DNA of 51,237 nt from the NCBI GenBank assembly GCA_964496575.1, contig CAZCAC010000057.1:1-51237 (forward strand), given 5' to 3'. The first letter of the stretch is position 1, and each line of letters opens with the position of its first letter. The notes beneath the pieces are model-generated. The model saw only the letters and a program-made list of their open reading frames with translations. It had not been told where the DNA came from and did not search any database. Position numbers and translations under genes: made by a program. The DNA comes from CAZCAC01 sp964496575. Its GTDB lineage: Bacteria; Planctomycetota; UBA1135; GCA-002686595. Shown piece by piece: positions 7,903-16,907 of this stretch.

Positions 7903-10715
7903 CGCGGGGCCAGCGGCTTCAGCGGGGCGGTGAAGCGATAGTCACCGGACACGACGCGGTAGCGTCCGGGGGAGAGCCCCTCGATTCCCGGTGCCGATTC
8001 GATCGCAGCCCCGGACTCGAGAACCTGCTCGCGGTCACACTCGGCGGGGAGGTGGAGCTCGCCGGTCACGCCCGGCGGCAGGGAGACGTGCCAGGTGAAC
8101 GTCCCCCCCTCGAGTCGCCACGCGCTCTCGATCTCGCCGCGGATCGATTCGTACTCGCCGCGCACCCACGACAGCCCCTCGACCAGCTGCGGGCGCATCA
8201 GCACGCGATCGAAACCCACCGCGTCCGGCGCGGGGGCGATCCCCGCCAGCCAGCGGTACATCCAGGTGCTGACCGAGCCGAACATCGGGTGGTTGTGGCT
8301 GAAGGTGTTGTCGGAGTACTTCCAGTGCTCCCACAGCGTCGTCGCCCCGCGCTCGAGCATGTGCCCCCAGCCGGGGAACTCGGGGCGGTCGACCAGCGCG
8401 TAGGCGAGGTCGGTGCGACCCTCGCGGGAGAGCGTCTCGAGCAGGTCGTGCGTGCCGAAGATCCCCGTGGTGAGACTCGCCTCGGCCGTTTGCAGCGGAT
8501 TCTCGATGCGCCGGAACGCTGCCTCGCGGGCGGCGGTCGGGACGAGGTCGCCCGCGAGCGCGACCGCCTGTGCCGCTTGTGAGCCGATGCCGATCGTCCC
8601 GTCATCGTCCGCGACCAGCTCCTCGGCGAACGCCTCGCGCACGTCGGCGGCGAGCTCGGCGTAGTGCGCCGACTCCTCCTCTCGACCCAGCACCTGAGCC
8701 AGCTCGGCCACGATCTCCGCGCCGCGGGCGTAGAACGCCGTGCTCGTGACTCGCACCGGCTTCTCGACCAGGCTCTCGTGGTCGGAGAGCCCCTTCTCCA
8801 GCACGCCCCGCCCGGTCCGCTCGGCCACGAAATCGACCCAGCGGCGTGCCGCCTCGTACTGCTCCTCGACGATCCGCCGATCGCCGTACCAGCGGTACAG
8901 CTCCCGCAGGAGCACCGGGTGCGCAATCGACCAGCCGACGGGGCTGCCGCCCTCCTCGAGTCCGGCGTAGCCGATACCCACGTAGGGCGCGGTCATCGGC
9001 AGATCGCCGCTCTCTCGCGATGAATCGGCGAAGTCGCGCACCACCTTCGGATAGAAGCTGGACATGTCGAGCATGGCCATGAACGCCTCGCAGGTCGGCA
9101 CGATGTCGCCGCCGTAACCGAAGCGCTCGCGGTGGGGGCAGTCGGACTGGACCCCGAAGATGTTGCTCAGGAAGGTCCAGCGCACCATCTCGTCGATGCA
9201 ATTCAGCCGCTCGCTGGAGCAGGCGAAGCTCCCGGCGGCCTCGACACCGCAGGCGAGCGGTAGGCCGACGATCGCGTCCAGCGGTGGAGCTCCCGGATAC
9301 CCGCTCACCTCGACGTAGCGGAAGCCGTGGAAGGTGAAGCGCGGCGTGTACGTCTCCACGCCTTCTCCGCGCAGCACGTAGACGTCTTCCTGCACCGCGA
9401 CGTCGGGTGCTCCCGGGCCGCCCCGTCCCTCGTTCTTGATCTGGCCGCAGACCGCGGTCAGCGGGTTGAGCGTCCCGTCCTCGTGTAGCAGCTCGCCGAA
9501 GCGCATCCGCACTCGCGTCCCGGCGGGACCTTCGACGCGGAGGCGGAGCCAGCCGGCGAAGTTCTGGCCGAGGTCGAAGACGTGGACCCCCGGCGCCGGC
9601 TCGCTGCGGGCGACGGCGCCGATCGTTCCGAGCACGCGGATCGGCTGCAGCGGCTGGCTCTCCAGCGGCCCGAGCCCCCCCGGCGCGAGGGTGACCGCGC
9701 TCCAGCCGCTCTCGTCGAACCCGGCTCGATCCCAGCCGGGTCGCTCGTGCCGCGCGTCGTACACCTCGCCGAGGTAGACGTTGTTGCGCAGCAGCGGGCC
9801 CGGCGCCCACTTCCAGTCCGCGTCGCTGGCGATCGTCTGCCGGCGCCCATCCCGGTACTCGACCTCCAGCTGTGCGATCACGCGCGGACGGCCGATGCTG
9901 AGCACCTTCCGCAGGTCGAGGTGTCCCCACATCCGCAGCGGGAGGGGGTTGAACCAGCCGTTGCCGGCGGTGAGACCGAGGGCATTGCTCCCCTCGCCGA
10001 CCAGCTCGGTCACGTCGAAAGTGCTGTAGAAGACCCGCTCGTCGTACGCGGTCCAGATCGGATCGAGCGCGTGGTCCCCGACGCGATCGCCATTGAGCGA
10101 GGCCTCGTAGTAGCCGAGCCCGGTGACGTAGAGGCGCGCGCGCTCGATCCCCGCTCCGAGCTCGAACTCGCGCCGGAAGAGCGGCGCGGGGTCCTCGAGA
10201 TAGTGCTCCTCGTCACTCTCCGGCGTCGGCCGCCCATCCTCGATCCAGGCCGCGCTCCAGTCGCCCGGCTCGAGCAGCCCCATCTCCCAGCTCGCCGGCT
10301 CGCTCCACGCACACGGCTCACCGGCGGCGTCCCACACGCGCACTCGCCAGTGGCAGCGCTGGCGCGAGACCAGCGGCTCACCGGCGTACTCCAGCTGCAC
10401 GCTCTCCGCCGACTCGACGCGCCCGCTGTCCCACAGGTCCGCCTCGCCGCGGAGCAGCCCCTCGAGCGTGCTCGCCACCACGACTCGCCAGGCGCTCTGC
10501 TCCTGCCCCCGCTCGGTCGAGTGCAGCTTCCAGGAGAGTCGCGGCGCTCTTGTTGCGATGCCGAGCGGATCGACGCGCAGCTCGCAGCGCAGGGAGTCCA
10601 CCTCGAGCGCGCCGAGCTCTCGGCGCGAGTCCGCCTCGACGGCCTCGGTGGCGGCGCACGCGACGAGTAGCGAACCGAACGGGAGCACGAGCGGGACGAT
10701 CGCGAGGAGCTTCAT
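7899..10715 (-). CDS. alpha-L-rhamnosidase (GH78) lipoprotein
   Basis: The start at 10715 begins a lipoprotein leader (MKLLAIVPLVLPFGSLLVAC); 15 upstream codons in the same frame are not leader-like. The 938-residue product follows the GH78 order: N-terminal beta domains (SWKLHSTERGQEQSAWRVVVAS; LYVTGLGYYEASLNGDRVGD), a second beta domain with VFDLGQNFAGWLRLRVEGP, and a six-hairpin barrel from about residue 500. The barrel holds the family signature SDCPHRERFGYGGD with the catalytic acids, then a C-terminal beta domain. It should remove terminal alpha-L-rhamnose from plant or algal glycans at the cell envelope. No transporter or rhamnose catabolic genes lie next to it. Confidence 0.92.
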   Translation of the reverse strand: MKLLAIVPLVLPFGSLLVACAATEAVEADSRRELGALEVDSLRCELRVDPLGIATRAPRLSWKLHSTERGQEQSAWRVVVASTLEGLLRGEADLWDSGRVESAESVQLEYAGEPLVSRQRCHWRVRVWDAAGEPCAWSEPASWEMGLLEPGDWSAAWIEDGRPTPESDEEHYLEDPAPLFRREFELGAGIERARLYVTGLGYYEASLNGDRVGDHALDPIWTAYDERVFYSTFDVTELVGEGSNALGLTAGNGWFNPLPLRMWGHLDLRKVLSIGRPRVIAQLEVEYRDGRRQTIASDADWKWAPGPLLRNNVYLGEVYDARHERPGWDRAGFDESGWSAVTLAPGGLGPLESQPLQPIRVLGTIGAVARSEPAPGVHVFDLGQNFAGWLRLRVEGPAGTRVRMRFGELLHEDGTLNPLTAVCGQIKNEGRGGPGAPDVAVQEDVYVLRGEGVETYTPRFTFHGFRYVEVSGYPGAPPLDAIVGLPLACGVEAAGSFACSSERLNCIDEMVRWTFLSNIFGVQSDCPHRERFGYGGDIVPTCEAFMAMLDMSSFYPKVVRDFADSSRESGDLPMTAPYVGIGYAGLEEGGSPVGWSIAHPVLLRELYRWYGDRRIVEEQYEAARRWVDFVAERTGRGVLEKGLSDHESLVEKPVRVTSTAFYARGAEIVAELAQVLGREEESAHYAELAADVREAFAEELVADDDGTIGIGSQAAQAVALAGDLVPTAAREAAFRRIENPLQTAEASLTTGIFGTHDLLETLSREGRTDLAYALVDRPEFPGWGHMLERGATTLWEHWKYSDNTFSHNHPMFGSVSTWMYRWLAGIAPAPDAVGFDRVLMRPQLVEGLSWVRGEYESIRGEIESAWRLEGGTFTWHVSLPPGVTGELHLPAECDREQVLESGAAIESAPGIEGLSPGRYRVVSGDYRFTAPLKPLAPR

Positions 10716-10796
10716 CGACGGACCGGGGAACGGGTGGGGGATCGAGGCGCAACGAACCATCGTACCCCGGAGTCCCGGGACCCACCATCCGCGTTC

Positions 10797-11369
10797 TCAG
10801 TCCGTGATCTCGCTCCCGATCCCCGGGTACACGCGATGATCATCCGGCGGCGTCGGTCGCTCCACTGCCGGCCAGACGCCCTCCCGCGGCTCCGGGCCCT
10901 CCCTGGCCACCTCGCTCGGCGCGCGGTCGCTCATCACCGGTCGCTCGCGAGGGTCCGCGCCCGGCACGGCGTGGCTGAACTCGATCGGGATGTTGTTGGG
11001 GTCGAAGGTGTAGAGCGAGTGCAGGAATCCGTGGTCGACCACCTCCGAGACCCAGATCCCCGCCGCTTCGAGCCGGTCCTTGATCGCCCACAGCTCCTCG
11101 CGCTCGTGCACCCCGATCGAGACGTGGTCGAAGCCGGCCGGTCCGCTGCGGGGCGCGCCGTGGTCGCGCTCGGCGAGCGGCTCGACGCCGGGCCACTCGA
11201 AGAACGCGATCAGGTCGTGCTCGGAGACCTCGAAGAAGTAGTGGCGGAAGCCGGGGCCGCCGAGCCCCGCGACCATTCGCATGCCGAGGAGATCGCGCCA
11301 GAAGCGGATCGTCGCGTCGAGGTCGCCGGTGGCGAGCGCCAGGTGATCGATGCCTTTGTACCGGGTCAT
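10797..11369 (-). CDS. VOC (glyoxalase/dioxygenase-fold) family protein
   Basis: The ATG at 11369 is chosen because MTRYKGIDHLALATGD is the usual start of a VOC domain; 16 upstream codons lack similarity. The first 140 of 190 residues form two beta-alpha-beta-beta-beta modules with likely metal ligands: His in IDHLALA, His in FDHVSIGV and Glu in NIPIEFS. The last 50 residues are Pro/Glu/Arg-rich and probably disordered. The family includes lyases, dioxygenases and resistance proteins, and the substrate cannot be read from sequence. It lies about 44 bases downstream of the FAD dehydrogenase and may share its transcript, so a role in the same hydroxyacid pathway is possible but unproven. Confidence 0.8.
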   Translation of the reverse strand: MTRYKGIDHLALATGDLDATIRFWRDLLGMRMVAGLGGPGFRHYFFEVSEHDLIAFFEWPGVEPLAERDHGAPRSGPAGFDHVSIGVHEREELWAIKDRLEAAGIWVSEVVDHGFLHSLYTFDPNNIPIEFSHAVPGADPRERPVMSDRAPSEVAREGPEPREGVWPAVERPTPPDDHRVYPGIGSEITD

Positions 11370-11413
11370 GTCCAACTCTCGCGGGTCTGGTCGGGGCGCC
11401 CCGCGAGCGCCTC

Positions 11414-12841
11414 TCACTCGCGATGGCCGAGCCGCCCCTCGGGATCCACCTCGCGCTTCAGGGCGGCGTGGAGGCGGTGGAGCTCGGGGGCGATGAAGCG
11501 CTCATGATAGCGTCGGTTGTGCGGTCCGACCCCGTGCTCCGCGCTGAAGCTGCCGCCGAACTCGGCGACGCACAGCTCGTAGAGGGCGTCCTGCAGCTCG
11601 CGCGTCAGCGCCGATACCTCCCTCGGAGCGGTCTCGGGGTCCCAGACCAGGTTGAAGTGGGTCCCGCCGTCCCCCCAGTGGCCGAAGTCGCAGACGGTGA
11701 CGAAGGGGTGGCTCTCCGCGAGCCGCTCGGTGGCGGTGCGCGTGAACTCCGCCAGGCGCGAGCGCGGCACGGAGAGGTCGAGCGCCAGGACGTGCCCTTC
11801 GTGGCGCAGGCTCTCGGAGATCTGGTGGCGGATCTCCCAGAAATCGCGTCCGCCGCTGACCAGGACGTCGAGCACCTCTTCGTCCTCGTCGCGCTCCATG
11901 AACTCGCCGAGGGTCTCCTCGAGCACCACGGCCAGGTCGATCACCCCCTCGGGGAAGGTCGAGGTGAACTCGACGATGATCGCGTACGCGGGTGGCCCAT
12001 CGGGGAAGGGGTTGCGCAGGTTCGCGCCGTGCTGGAGCGTGGCCTCCAGCGCGCCCTTCGAGATGGTCTCGAAGGCGGTGAGCACCTCCGCCGCGGCCGA
12101 TTCCAGGTGGGCCAGGAGGGCGAGCGCCGCCTCGCCACTCTTCAGGGCGACCAGCGCCGAGGCCCGCTGGCGGGGGATGCCCGCGAGGCGCAGCACCGCG
12201 CGCGTGATCACGCCGTACGCGCCACTGGTGCCGCAGAAGAGCTGTCGCAGGTCGAGGCCGGTGTTGTCCTTGCGCAGGCTCTTCAACCCGTCGACGAGGG
12301 TCCCGTCGGGCAGCACGACCTCGAGGCCGAGCAGGTTGTCGCGCACATCGCCGTACTTGACCAGCCGCGCGCCGCCGCAATTCGTCGCGATCATCCCGCC
12401 GATCTGCGGGTCCGCGCCGAGGTCGATGGGATAGAAGAGACCGTGCGGCTCGAGCGCCTCGTTGAGCGCGCTGAGCGTGACCCCGGCGTCGACCACGACG
12501 GTGCGGTCGAGCGGGTCGACCTCGATCGTCCGGTTCAGGCGCTCGAGCGAGAGCACCAGCTGCTCGCCGCTCGCGTCGGGGTTCGAGGCCCCGACCAGCC
12601 CGGTGTTGGCGCCGATCGGTTGCACCCGCAGGCCGAGCTCGGTCGCGAGGGAGAGGACGCTCGAGACCTCCTCGGGAGTACGCGGCCGGGCCGTCGCCCA
12701 GGTCTCGCCGCGGCCGTAGCGCCACCCCTCTTCATAGGGCTCCAGGTCCCCACGCTCGGTCAGGATCGCCTCGGCGCCGAGCGCCTCGCGCGCCCGCTCG
12801 AGAAAGGCCTCGCGCGCGGCCGGCTCGGCTCCGCGGGTCAC
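11414..12841 (-). CDS. FAD-linked D-2-hydroxyacid dehydrogenase, likely D-2-hydroxyglutarate
   Basis: The gene starts with GTG, which overlaps the stop of the upstream DUF1338 gene (GTGA), so the two are translationally coupled. The 475-residue product has a PCMH-type FAD-binding domain (about 40-220; PIGANTGLVGAS, DLGADPQIGGMIATNCGG) and a C-terminal FAD-oxidase domain with the metal and substrate motifs FGHWGDGGTHFN and SAEHGVG. This family includes D-lactate, glycolate and D-2-hydroxyglutarate dehydrogenases. I favour D-2-hydroxyglutarate because HglS-type DUF1338 enzymes form exactly that compound from 2-oxoadipate. The reaction would give 2-oxoglutarate and pass electrons to a quinone or flavoprotein. 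The substrate is inferred from context, not from residues. Confidence 0.85.
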   Translation of the reverse strand: MTRGAEPAAREAFLERAREALGAEAILTERGDLEPYEEGWRYGRGETWATARPRTPEEVSSVLSLATELGLRVQPIGANTGLVGASNPDASGEQLVLSLERLNRTIEVDPLDRTVVVDAGVTLSALNEALEPHGLFYPIDLGADPQIGGMIATNCGGARLVKYGDVRDNLLGLEVVLPDGTLVDGLKSLRKDNTGLDLRQLFCGTSGAYGVITRAVLRLAGIPRQRASALVALKSGEAALALLAHLESAAAEVLTAFETISKGALEATLQHGANLRNPFPDGPPAYAIIVEFTSTFPEGVIDLAVVLEETLGEFMERDEDEEVLDVLVSGGRDFWEIRHQISESLRHEGHVLALDLSVPRSRLAEFTRTATERLAESHPFVTVCDFGHWGDGGTHFNLVWDPETAPREVSALTRELQDALYELCVAEFGGSFSAEHGVGPHNRRYHERFIAPELHRLHAALKREVDPEGRLGHRE

Positions 12842-13857
12842 CGGCTCTCTCCTCGCCGCGTCATGACGAAGATCCCCTGCGCGTTCGACGAGTCGAAAGT
12901 GAGGTCGAGAGCCCCGCTCTCGTCCCTCTTGCGGGTAATGAACTCGTGGAAGGAGCCGGGCACCTCGCGGATGACGATCTCGCCGTTCTCGTCGACCATC
13001 AGCCGCTCGACGGTCGCGGCGCGCAGGGCGGTCTGGATCACGCGCCCCGAGGCGGAGTGCTCGAGGCTCTCCTTGATCGGCCGCCCGAGGCGCCGCTGCT
13101 CGTCCGCCGTCGCGCCGACGTCGTCCACCCGGTCGGTCGCGTGGTTGAACGCCTGTCCCTCGGTCGAGATCCAGGCCATCTCGTCACTCTCCGCGGCGAG
13201 CTGCTCGTAGTCGGCGACGCTGACGTGGTCGTGCTGGCGGTCGAAGCAGGAGACGAGGTCGGGGAGCAGCTTCGTCGCCGCCTCGAACGGAACGGCGCCC
13301 TGCTCGGCGAGCCGGCTGAGGATCTCGATCGACGAGGCGGGCAGCGGGTCGCGACTCGTCCCGACCACGCGGCCGACCGCCGCCTGGAACTCCGGGGAGA
13401 AGTTGCCGGGGTCGAGCTCGGAGACGAAGTACTGGGGGATCTCGTCGGGGAACTCGGCGTGCGCGTAGGCGAAGCCGGTCATCGCCAGCTTCGGCAGGGG
13501 GTAGGTGGCGGCGAGGCGATAGCCGAGGGGCTCGAGGAAGCGTGCGAACGCGGCGCGACCGGGGGGCAGCTCGCCGCAAGCCGCGGCGACGGTGCGCAGG
13601 GCTCCGTGGTCGAGGACGAGGCGCCTCCCCGCGCGGCGCAGGTCGGCGACGTAGGCGCGCGCCGCCGGGACGCGGTTGCAGACGTCCTCGAAGAGGAGCA
13701 TGGCAAGGGCCATCGCCAGCTGGGCGCCGGTGATGTGGCCCTCGGGGCCGGCCGGGAGGGTAGGGACCTCGACCGAGGCGAAGATCTCCTCGCTGCGGCG
13801 GTCGCCGATGACGGCGCGAATGAACGGGTGGAGGTCGACCGCGTGGTGCGGATTCAT
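12838..13857 (-). CDS. hglS: DUF1338 2-oxoadipate dioxygenase/decarboxylase (HglS/YdcJ-like)
   Basis: This 339-residue protein carries the DUF1338 hallmarks. DHGALRTV places His84 and Arg88 with the four-residue spacing of the metal His and substrate Arg known in Pseudomonas HglS. FNHATDR supplies a second His (239) and SFHEFI a likely Glu ligand (305). HglS is a non-haem Fe(II) enzyme converting 2-oxoadipate to D-2-hydroxyglutarate in lysine breakdown. At 339 residues it is shorter than the about 450-residue proteobacterial form, so it may be a compact subfamily. Its overlap with an FAD D-2-hydroxyacid dehydrogenase gene gives a complete two-step route from 2-oxoadipate to 2-oxoglutarate. 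Confidence 0.82.
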   Translation of the reverse strand: MNPHHAVDLHPFIRAVIGDRRSEEIFASVEVPTLPAGPEGHITGAQLAMALAMLLFEDVCNRVPAARAYVADLRRAGRRLVLDHGALRTVAAACGELPPGRAAFARFLEPLGYRLAATYPLPKLAMTGFAYAHAEFPDEIPQYFVSELDPGNFSPEFQAAVGRVVGTSRDPLPASSIEILSRLAEQGAVPFEAATKLLPDLVSCFDRQHDHVSVADYEQLAAESDEMAWISTEGQAFNHATDRVDDVGATADEQRRLGRPIKESLEHSASGRVIQTALRAATVERLMVDENGEIVIREVPGSFHEFITRKRDESGALDLTFDSSNAQGIFVMTRRGESR

Positions 13858-14056
13858 GGCGAGGGAGGAAGTGAAAGCGGGCGGGGCCCGGGACGAATCG
13901 ACAGGAAAGCGCGTGAACAGCGCGGTAGTGTGCTTCCATCGACCGAGACGTCAAGCGGTGGAAGCGGGCAAAGTGATCCGTTTGCCCGCTTCTTCCTCGC
14001 TGGATCGATTGGCGATGAAAGGGTCCGAAATCCGGCCGACCGCGGACGCCCTCGGT

Positions 14057-16006
14057 TCAGGCGTAGCAGCGCACTTCGAAGATGCGTGCCTGTTCGGAGC
14101 CGTTGGTCGCGGTCACGTGGATCCGCACGGCGGTCACCTCGACCGCCTCGAAGCGGTGGCGTCGCAGCCGCTGGTGATTGCTGCGGACCTCGGCGACCCG
14201 TTCCGTCCGGCCGCGGGCATCTCGCACCTCGATCTCGTAGTCGCGCACCGTCTCCGGCTGCGGCCCGCGGACGATCCGCCGGGTGACCCAGTCGGAGGCC
14301 GACAGGGTCAGCTCGCGGTGGAAGCCGCTGTCGAAGGTGACCTGCACCGAGGAGAGCCGCTGCGGCTTCTCCCAGCGCAGCTCGACCCACGGTCCCTCGC
14401 GCGTCATCAACGCGGCCCAGCGGTTGTCCCACCGCCCCGGCCGGTCGCGCACGAAGCCGTTGATCAGATGCTCTGGAAGGGCGTCCTCGTGGGTCGCCGA
14501 GGCGTGGACGGTCGCCTGGCGGGCGAGGTCGGCGGGGTCCTCGCCCCGGAGGTGCTTGATCGTCTGGTCGTCGCGCAGGAGCTCCTGCTGCAGACGCCCG
14601 CGCGCCGCTTCGTCGGCGTACAGCTCGGCGGGCGTGTAGCCGAGCTCCGCGCACAGCGCTGCCGCCGTGCCCAGCGCCTGACCCATCACCGCGCAGGTCG
14701 CCATCACGCGCGTCGAGGTGAAGGCGACGTGCGAGCAGCTCGCGTTCCGCCCGGCCATCATCAGGTTCGCCACGTCGCGGCTGTACAGCGAGCGCAGCGG
14801 GATGTTGTAGACGTCGGGTAGCTGTGTCGAGTCGTAGGGCTTCTCCTCGGTCGCGTCGAAGCCGCCGGGTGGGTGCTCGTCCAGCCCCCAGCCGCCGATC
14901 GCGACGGCGTCCTCGAAGCGGCCGGAGAGCTCGACCAGGTCCTGCTGGGTGAGGATGTGCGCGCCCTCGATGCGCCGGCTCTCGCGCTTGCCGGGCACCA
15001 TGCCGATCCAGTCGAGTGCCCAGTTCTCCGACGAGGGGTGGTCGCCGCTGTTCTTGATGTAGTCCCAGACGCCGAGGACGATCGCCAAGAGCTCGTGACG
15101 GATCTGCTCGCCGTCGGCGATGGTGTCGATCATCCCGCCCCACTCGATCCACCAGTAGCCGTACTCCCACGAACCGATCCCGCGGTGCAGGAGCTGCTTC
15201 TTGGTGATCTTGCGCGCCCACGAGGGCGCCTCGAAGGGCATCGGTTTCTCGTGCTTCGTCGAGGTGAAGAGGATGCTGCTGCCCAGCGTCTCGAGCGAAG
15301 GCTTGTCCCAGCCGAGCAGCTCGTCGAACTCCTCCCGGGCCTCGTGCCCCCAGCGGAAGCCCGCGCCGCTCTCCAGCGCCAGTCGCCCGTCGCCGGTGCA
15401 GTCGGCGAAGGTCCTGGCGGTGATCGAGTACAGGTGCTCGGTCTTGTCGCAGCGCGCGGCGACCTGTTCGATCCGTCCGTCCTTCACCCTCGCCGCGTAC
15501 AGCGTGGTGTCGAGGAGCAGCGTGATGTTCGGCTCGCTCGTGACCTTGTCGTAGAGCAGGAGGTCCCACAGCTCGAAGCAGCGCTGGGGATTGCCCACGG
15601 CGTCGTCGAGACGCAGCTCCTCGATGATGCCGCCCTCGCGCCACCCCGCGCGGCTGCCGTGCGAGTCGGCGCCGACGACGTGCATGCGCACCTCGCTGCT
15701 GGAGTTGCCGCCGAGGCGGGAGCGGTCCTGGACCAGAACGACCTTCGCGCCGTTCCGCGCCGCGGCGAGCGCGGCGCAGACGCCGGAGAGGCCGCCCCCG
15801 GCGACGAAGAGGTCGGCCTCGAGCTCGACCGTCCTCATGTGCGCTTCGCGCGCGGGGAACTCGGTGGTGGGGGACGGAGGCGAGGCCGTCGAGGGCCTCG
15901 CGCGACCCGCTCTCGGCTCCGTCGGAGAGGCCGCGCCATCCTCGGCGAGCACGACCAGCGAATACCCGCTCGCGGCGGCGGCTTTCAGGAAATCACGTCG
16001 CTGCAT
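14057..16006 (-). CDS. Tat-exported FAD-dependent oxidoreductase with C-terminal beta domain
   Basis: The 649-residue product starts with a twin-arginine leader (MQRRDFLKAAAASGYSLVVLA). After a low-complexity spacer comes an FAD Rossmann motif (VAGGGLSGVCAALAAARNGAKV), followed by RLGGNSSSEVRMHV, as in the FAD_oxidored family common in planctomycetes. The FAD domain continues to about residue 500 (NLMMAGRNASCSHVAFTSTR). The last 150 residues look like a discoidin-type beta sandwich (WVELRWEKPQRLSSVQVTFD) that could bind carbohydrate. Export of a folded flavoprotein fits the Tat signal. The substrate is unknown; relatives are often found with sulfatases and glycan degradation genes. It ends 200 bases upstream of the DUF1338 gene. 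Confidence 0.85.
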   Translation of the reverse strand: MQRRDFLKAAAASGYSLVVLAEDGAASPTEPRAGRARPSTASPPSPTTEFPAREAHMRTVELEADLFVAGGGLSGVCAALAAARNGAKVVLVQDRSRLGGNSSSEVRMHVVGADSHGSRAGWREGGIIEELRLDDAVGNPQRCFELWDLLLYDKVTSEPNITLLLDTTLYAARVKDGRIEQVAARCDKTEHLYSITARTFADCTGDGRLALESGAGFRWGHEAREEFDELLGWDKPSLETLGSSILFTSTKHEKPMPFEAPSWARKITKKQLLHRGIGSWEYGYWWIEWGGMIDTIADGEQIRHELLAIVLGVWDYIKNSGDHPSSENWALDWIGMVPGKRESRRIEGAHILTQQDLVELSGRFEDAVAIGGWGLDEHPPGGFDATEEKPYDSTQLPDVYNIPLRSLYSRDVANLMMAGRNASCSHVAFTSTRVMATCAVMGQALGTAAALCAELGYTPAELYADEAARGRLQQELLRDDQTIKHLRGEDPADLARQATVHASATHEDALPEHLINGFVRDRPGRWDNRWAALMTREGPWVELRWEKPQRLSSVQVTFDSGFHRELTLSASDWVTRRIVRGPQPETVRDYEIEVRDARGRTERVAEVRSNHQRLRRHRFEAVEVTAVRIHVTATNGSEQARIFEVRCYA

Positions 16007-16058
16007 CCCCGGAGGATACCGCGAGGGCCTCCTCCGGGGGAGTCGTGAATGCGCGCTC

Positions 16059-16754
16059 TCAGTCGCGCGACATGAAGATGCGCAGGATGTACCAGAAGAG
16101 CAGCGCGACGGAGGCGAACAGCTGCAACGAGGCGGCGACGTACCGATCCTCGGGGTAGTGGTGCAGCACGTTCGAGGTGTCGTAGAGGATCGCCGCGCCG
16201 GCGAAGGCGACCATCGCCATGCTGAACCAGGTCCCCAGCTCGAAGCCGAAGATCACCGCGCCGACGATCGCCAGGACCGCGCAGACCCCGCCCCAGACCA
16301 TGATCCCGCGCAGGAAGCTGAAGTCCTTGCGGGTGTAGAAGGCGACGAAGGTCAGGCCGATGAAGCCGCCGAGCGACAGGATCGCGGCGCTGTTGATCGC
16401 GCCCGGGGCGTAGTTGAAGGCGATCCAGAGGAGGGGGACGAAGATCAGTGCCTCGGCGACCACGAATCCGGCGAGGGCGGCGTACTGAGCCGGGAGCCCG
16501 CGCGCGTTGTGGGCGGTGCGCGTGGCCAGCCAGCTGACCACCATGAAGGCACCGAGCACCAGGAGCCAGGAGGTTCCCATCAGCGCCTGGGCGATCTTCT
16601 CGGCGACTCCGGTGGAGAAGAGCGCTACCTCGATCAGGGTGAAGCCGGCGAGGGCTCCGAAGAGGTGGGCGTAGGTGCGGCGGATGAAGGTGGCGCGCGC
16701 GTCGACGCCGATCTCGGCGACGGGGCGGGCGAAGGATGCGGAGTACTCGTTCAT
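16059..16754 (-). CDS. Bax inhibitor-1/YccA family membrane protein
   Basis: This 231-residue protein has a short soluble N-terminus (EIGVDARATFIRRTYAHLFGAL) and seven predicted hydrophobic segments. The last ends in the charged tail ILRIFMSRD. The pattern of a His-containing first helix, a SWLLVLGAFM helix and the conserved ILYDTSNVLHHYPEDRYVAASLQLF region is that of the BI-1/YccA (TMBIM) family. Bacterial members are proton-sensitive calcium leak channels or interact with the FtsH protease. A 62-base interrupted inverted repeat lies just upstream of the start and could act in its leader. No operon partner is evident. Confidence 0.9.
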   Translation of the reverse strand: MNEYSASFARPVAEIGVDARATFIRRTYAHLFGALAGFTLIEVALFSTGVAEKIAQALMGTSWLLVLGAFMVVSWLATRTAHNARGLPAQYAALAGFVVAEALIFVPLLWIAFNYAPGAINSAAILSLGGFIGLTFVAFYTRKDFSFLRGIMVWGGVCAVLAIVGAVIFGFELGTWFSMAMVAFAGAAILYDTSNVLHHYPEDRYVAASLQLFASVALLFWYILRIFMSRD

Positions 16755-16798
16755 GACTCTCTCCTGGTCCAGGAGGCGCCGGGTTCGAGGGCGGCGCC

Positions 16799-16860
16799 GG
16801 GAAGCTGCCGAGGATACGGTGGCGGTCGAGGATGTAAATCGAGAACCTCGACAGCTTCCC
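16799..16860. repeat. interrupted inverted repeat upstream of Bax inhibitor gene
   Basis: GGGAAGCTG (16799-16807) plus CGAGG (16809-16813) are matched by CCTCG (16846-16850) plus CAGCTTCCC (16852-16860), with a single C/A mismatch between the two blocks. The 32-base centre is unpaired. It sits in the 153-base gap between the cupredoxin stop and the Bax-inhibitor start, both minus strand. It could therefore be a terminator of the first gene without a T tract, or a leader structure of the second. Confidence 0.6.
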
Positions 16861-16907
16861 TGACGACTCCGGGACCCCGTTTCAGGGCCCCGGCCGCACG
16901 CAAAGAA

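Noticed and set aside
6057..8582. 841-codon open frame on the plus strand
   Set aside because: It overlaps the prolyl oligopeptidase and rhamnosidase genes in other frames and consists of Arg/Gly/Pro-rich shadow sequence.
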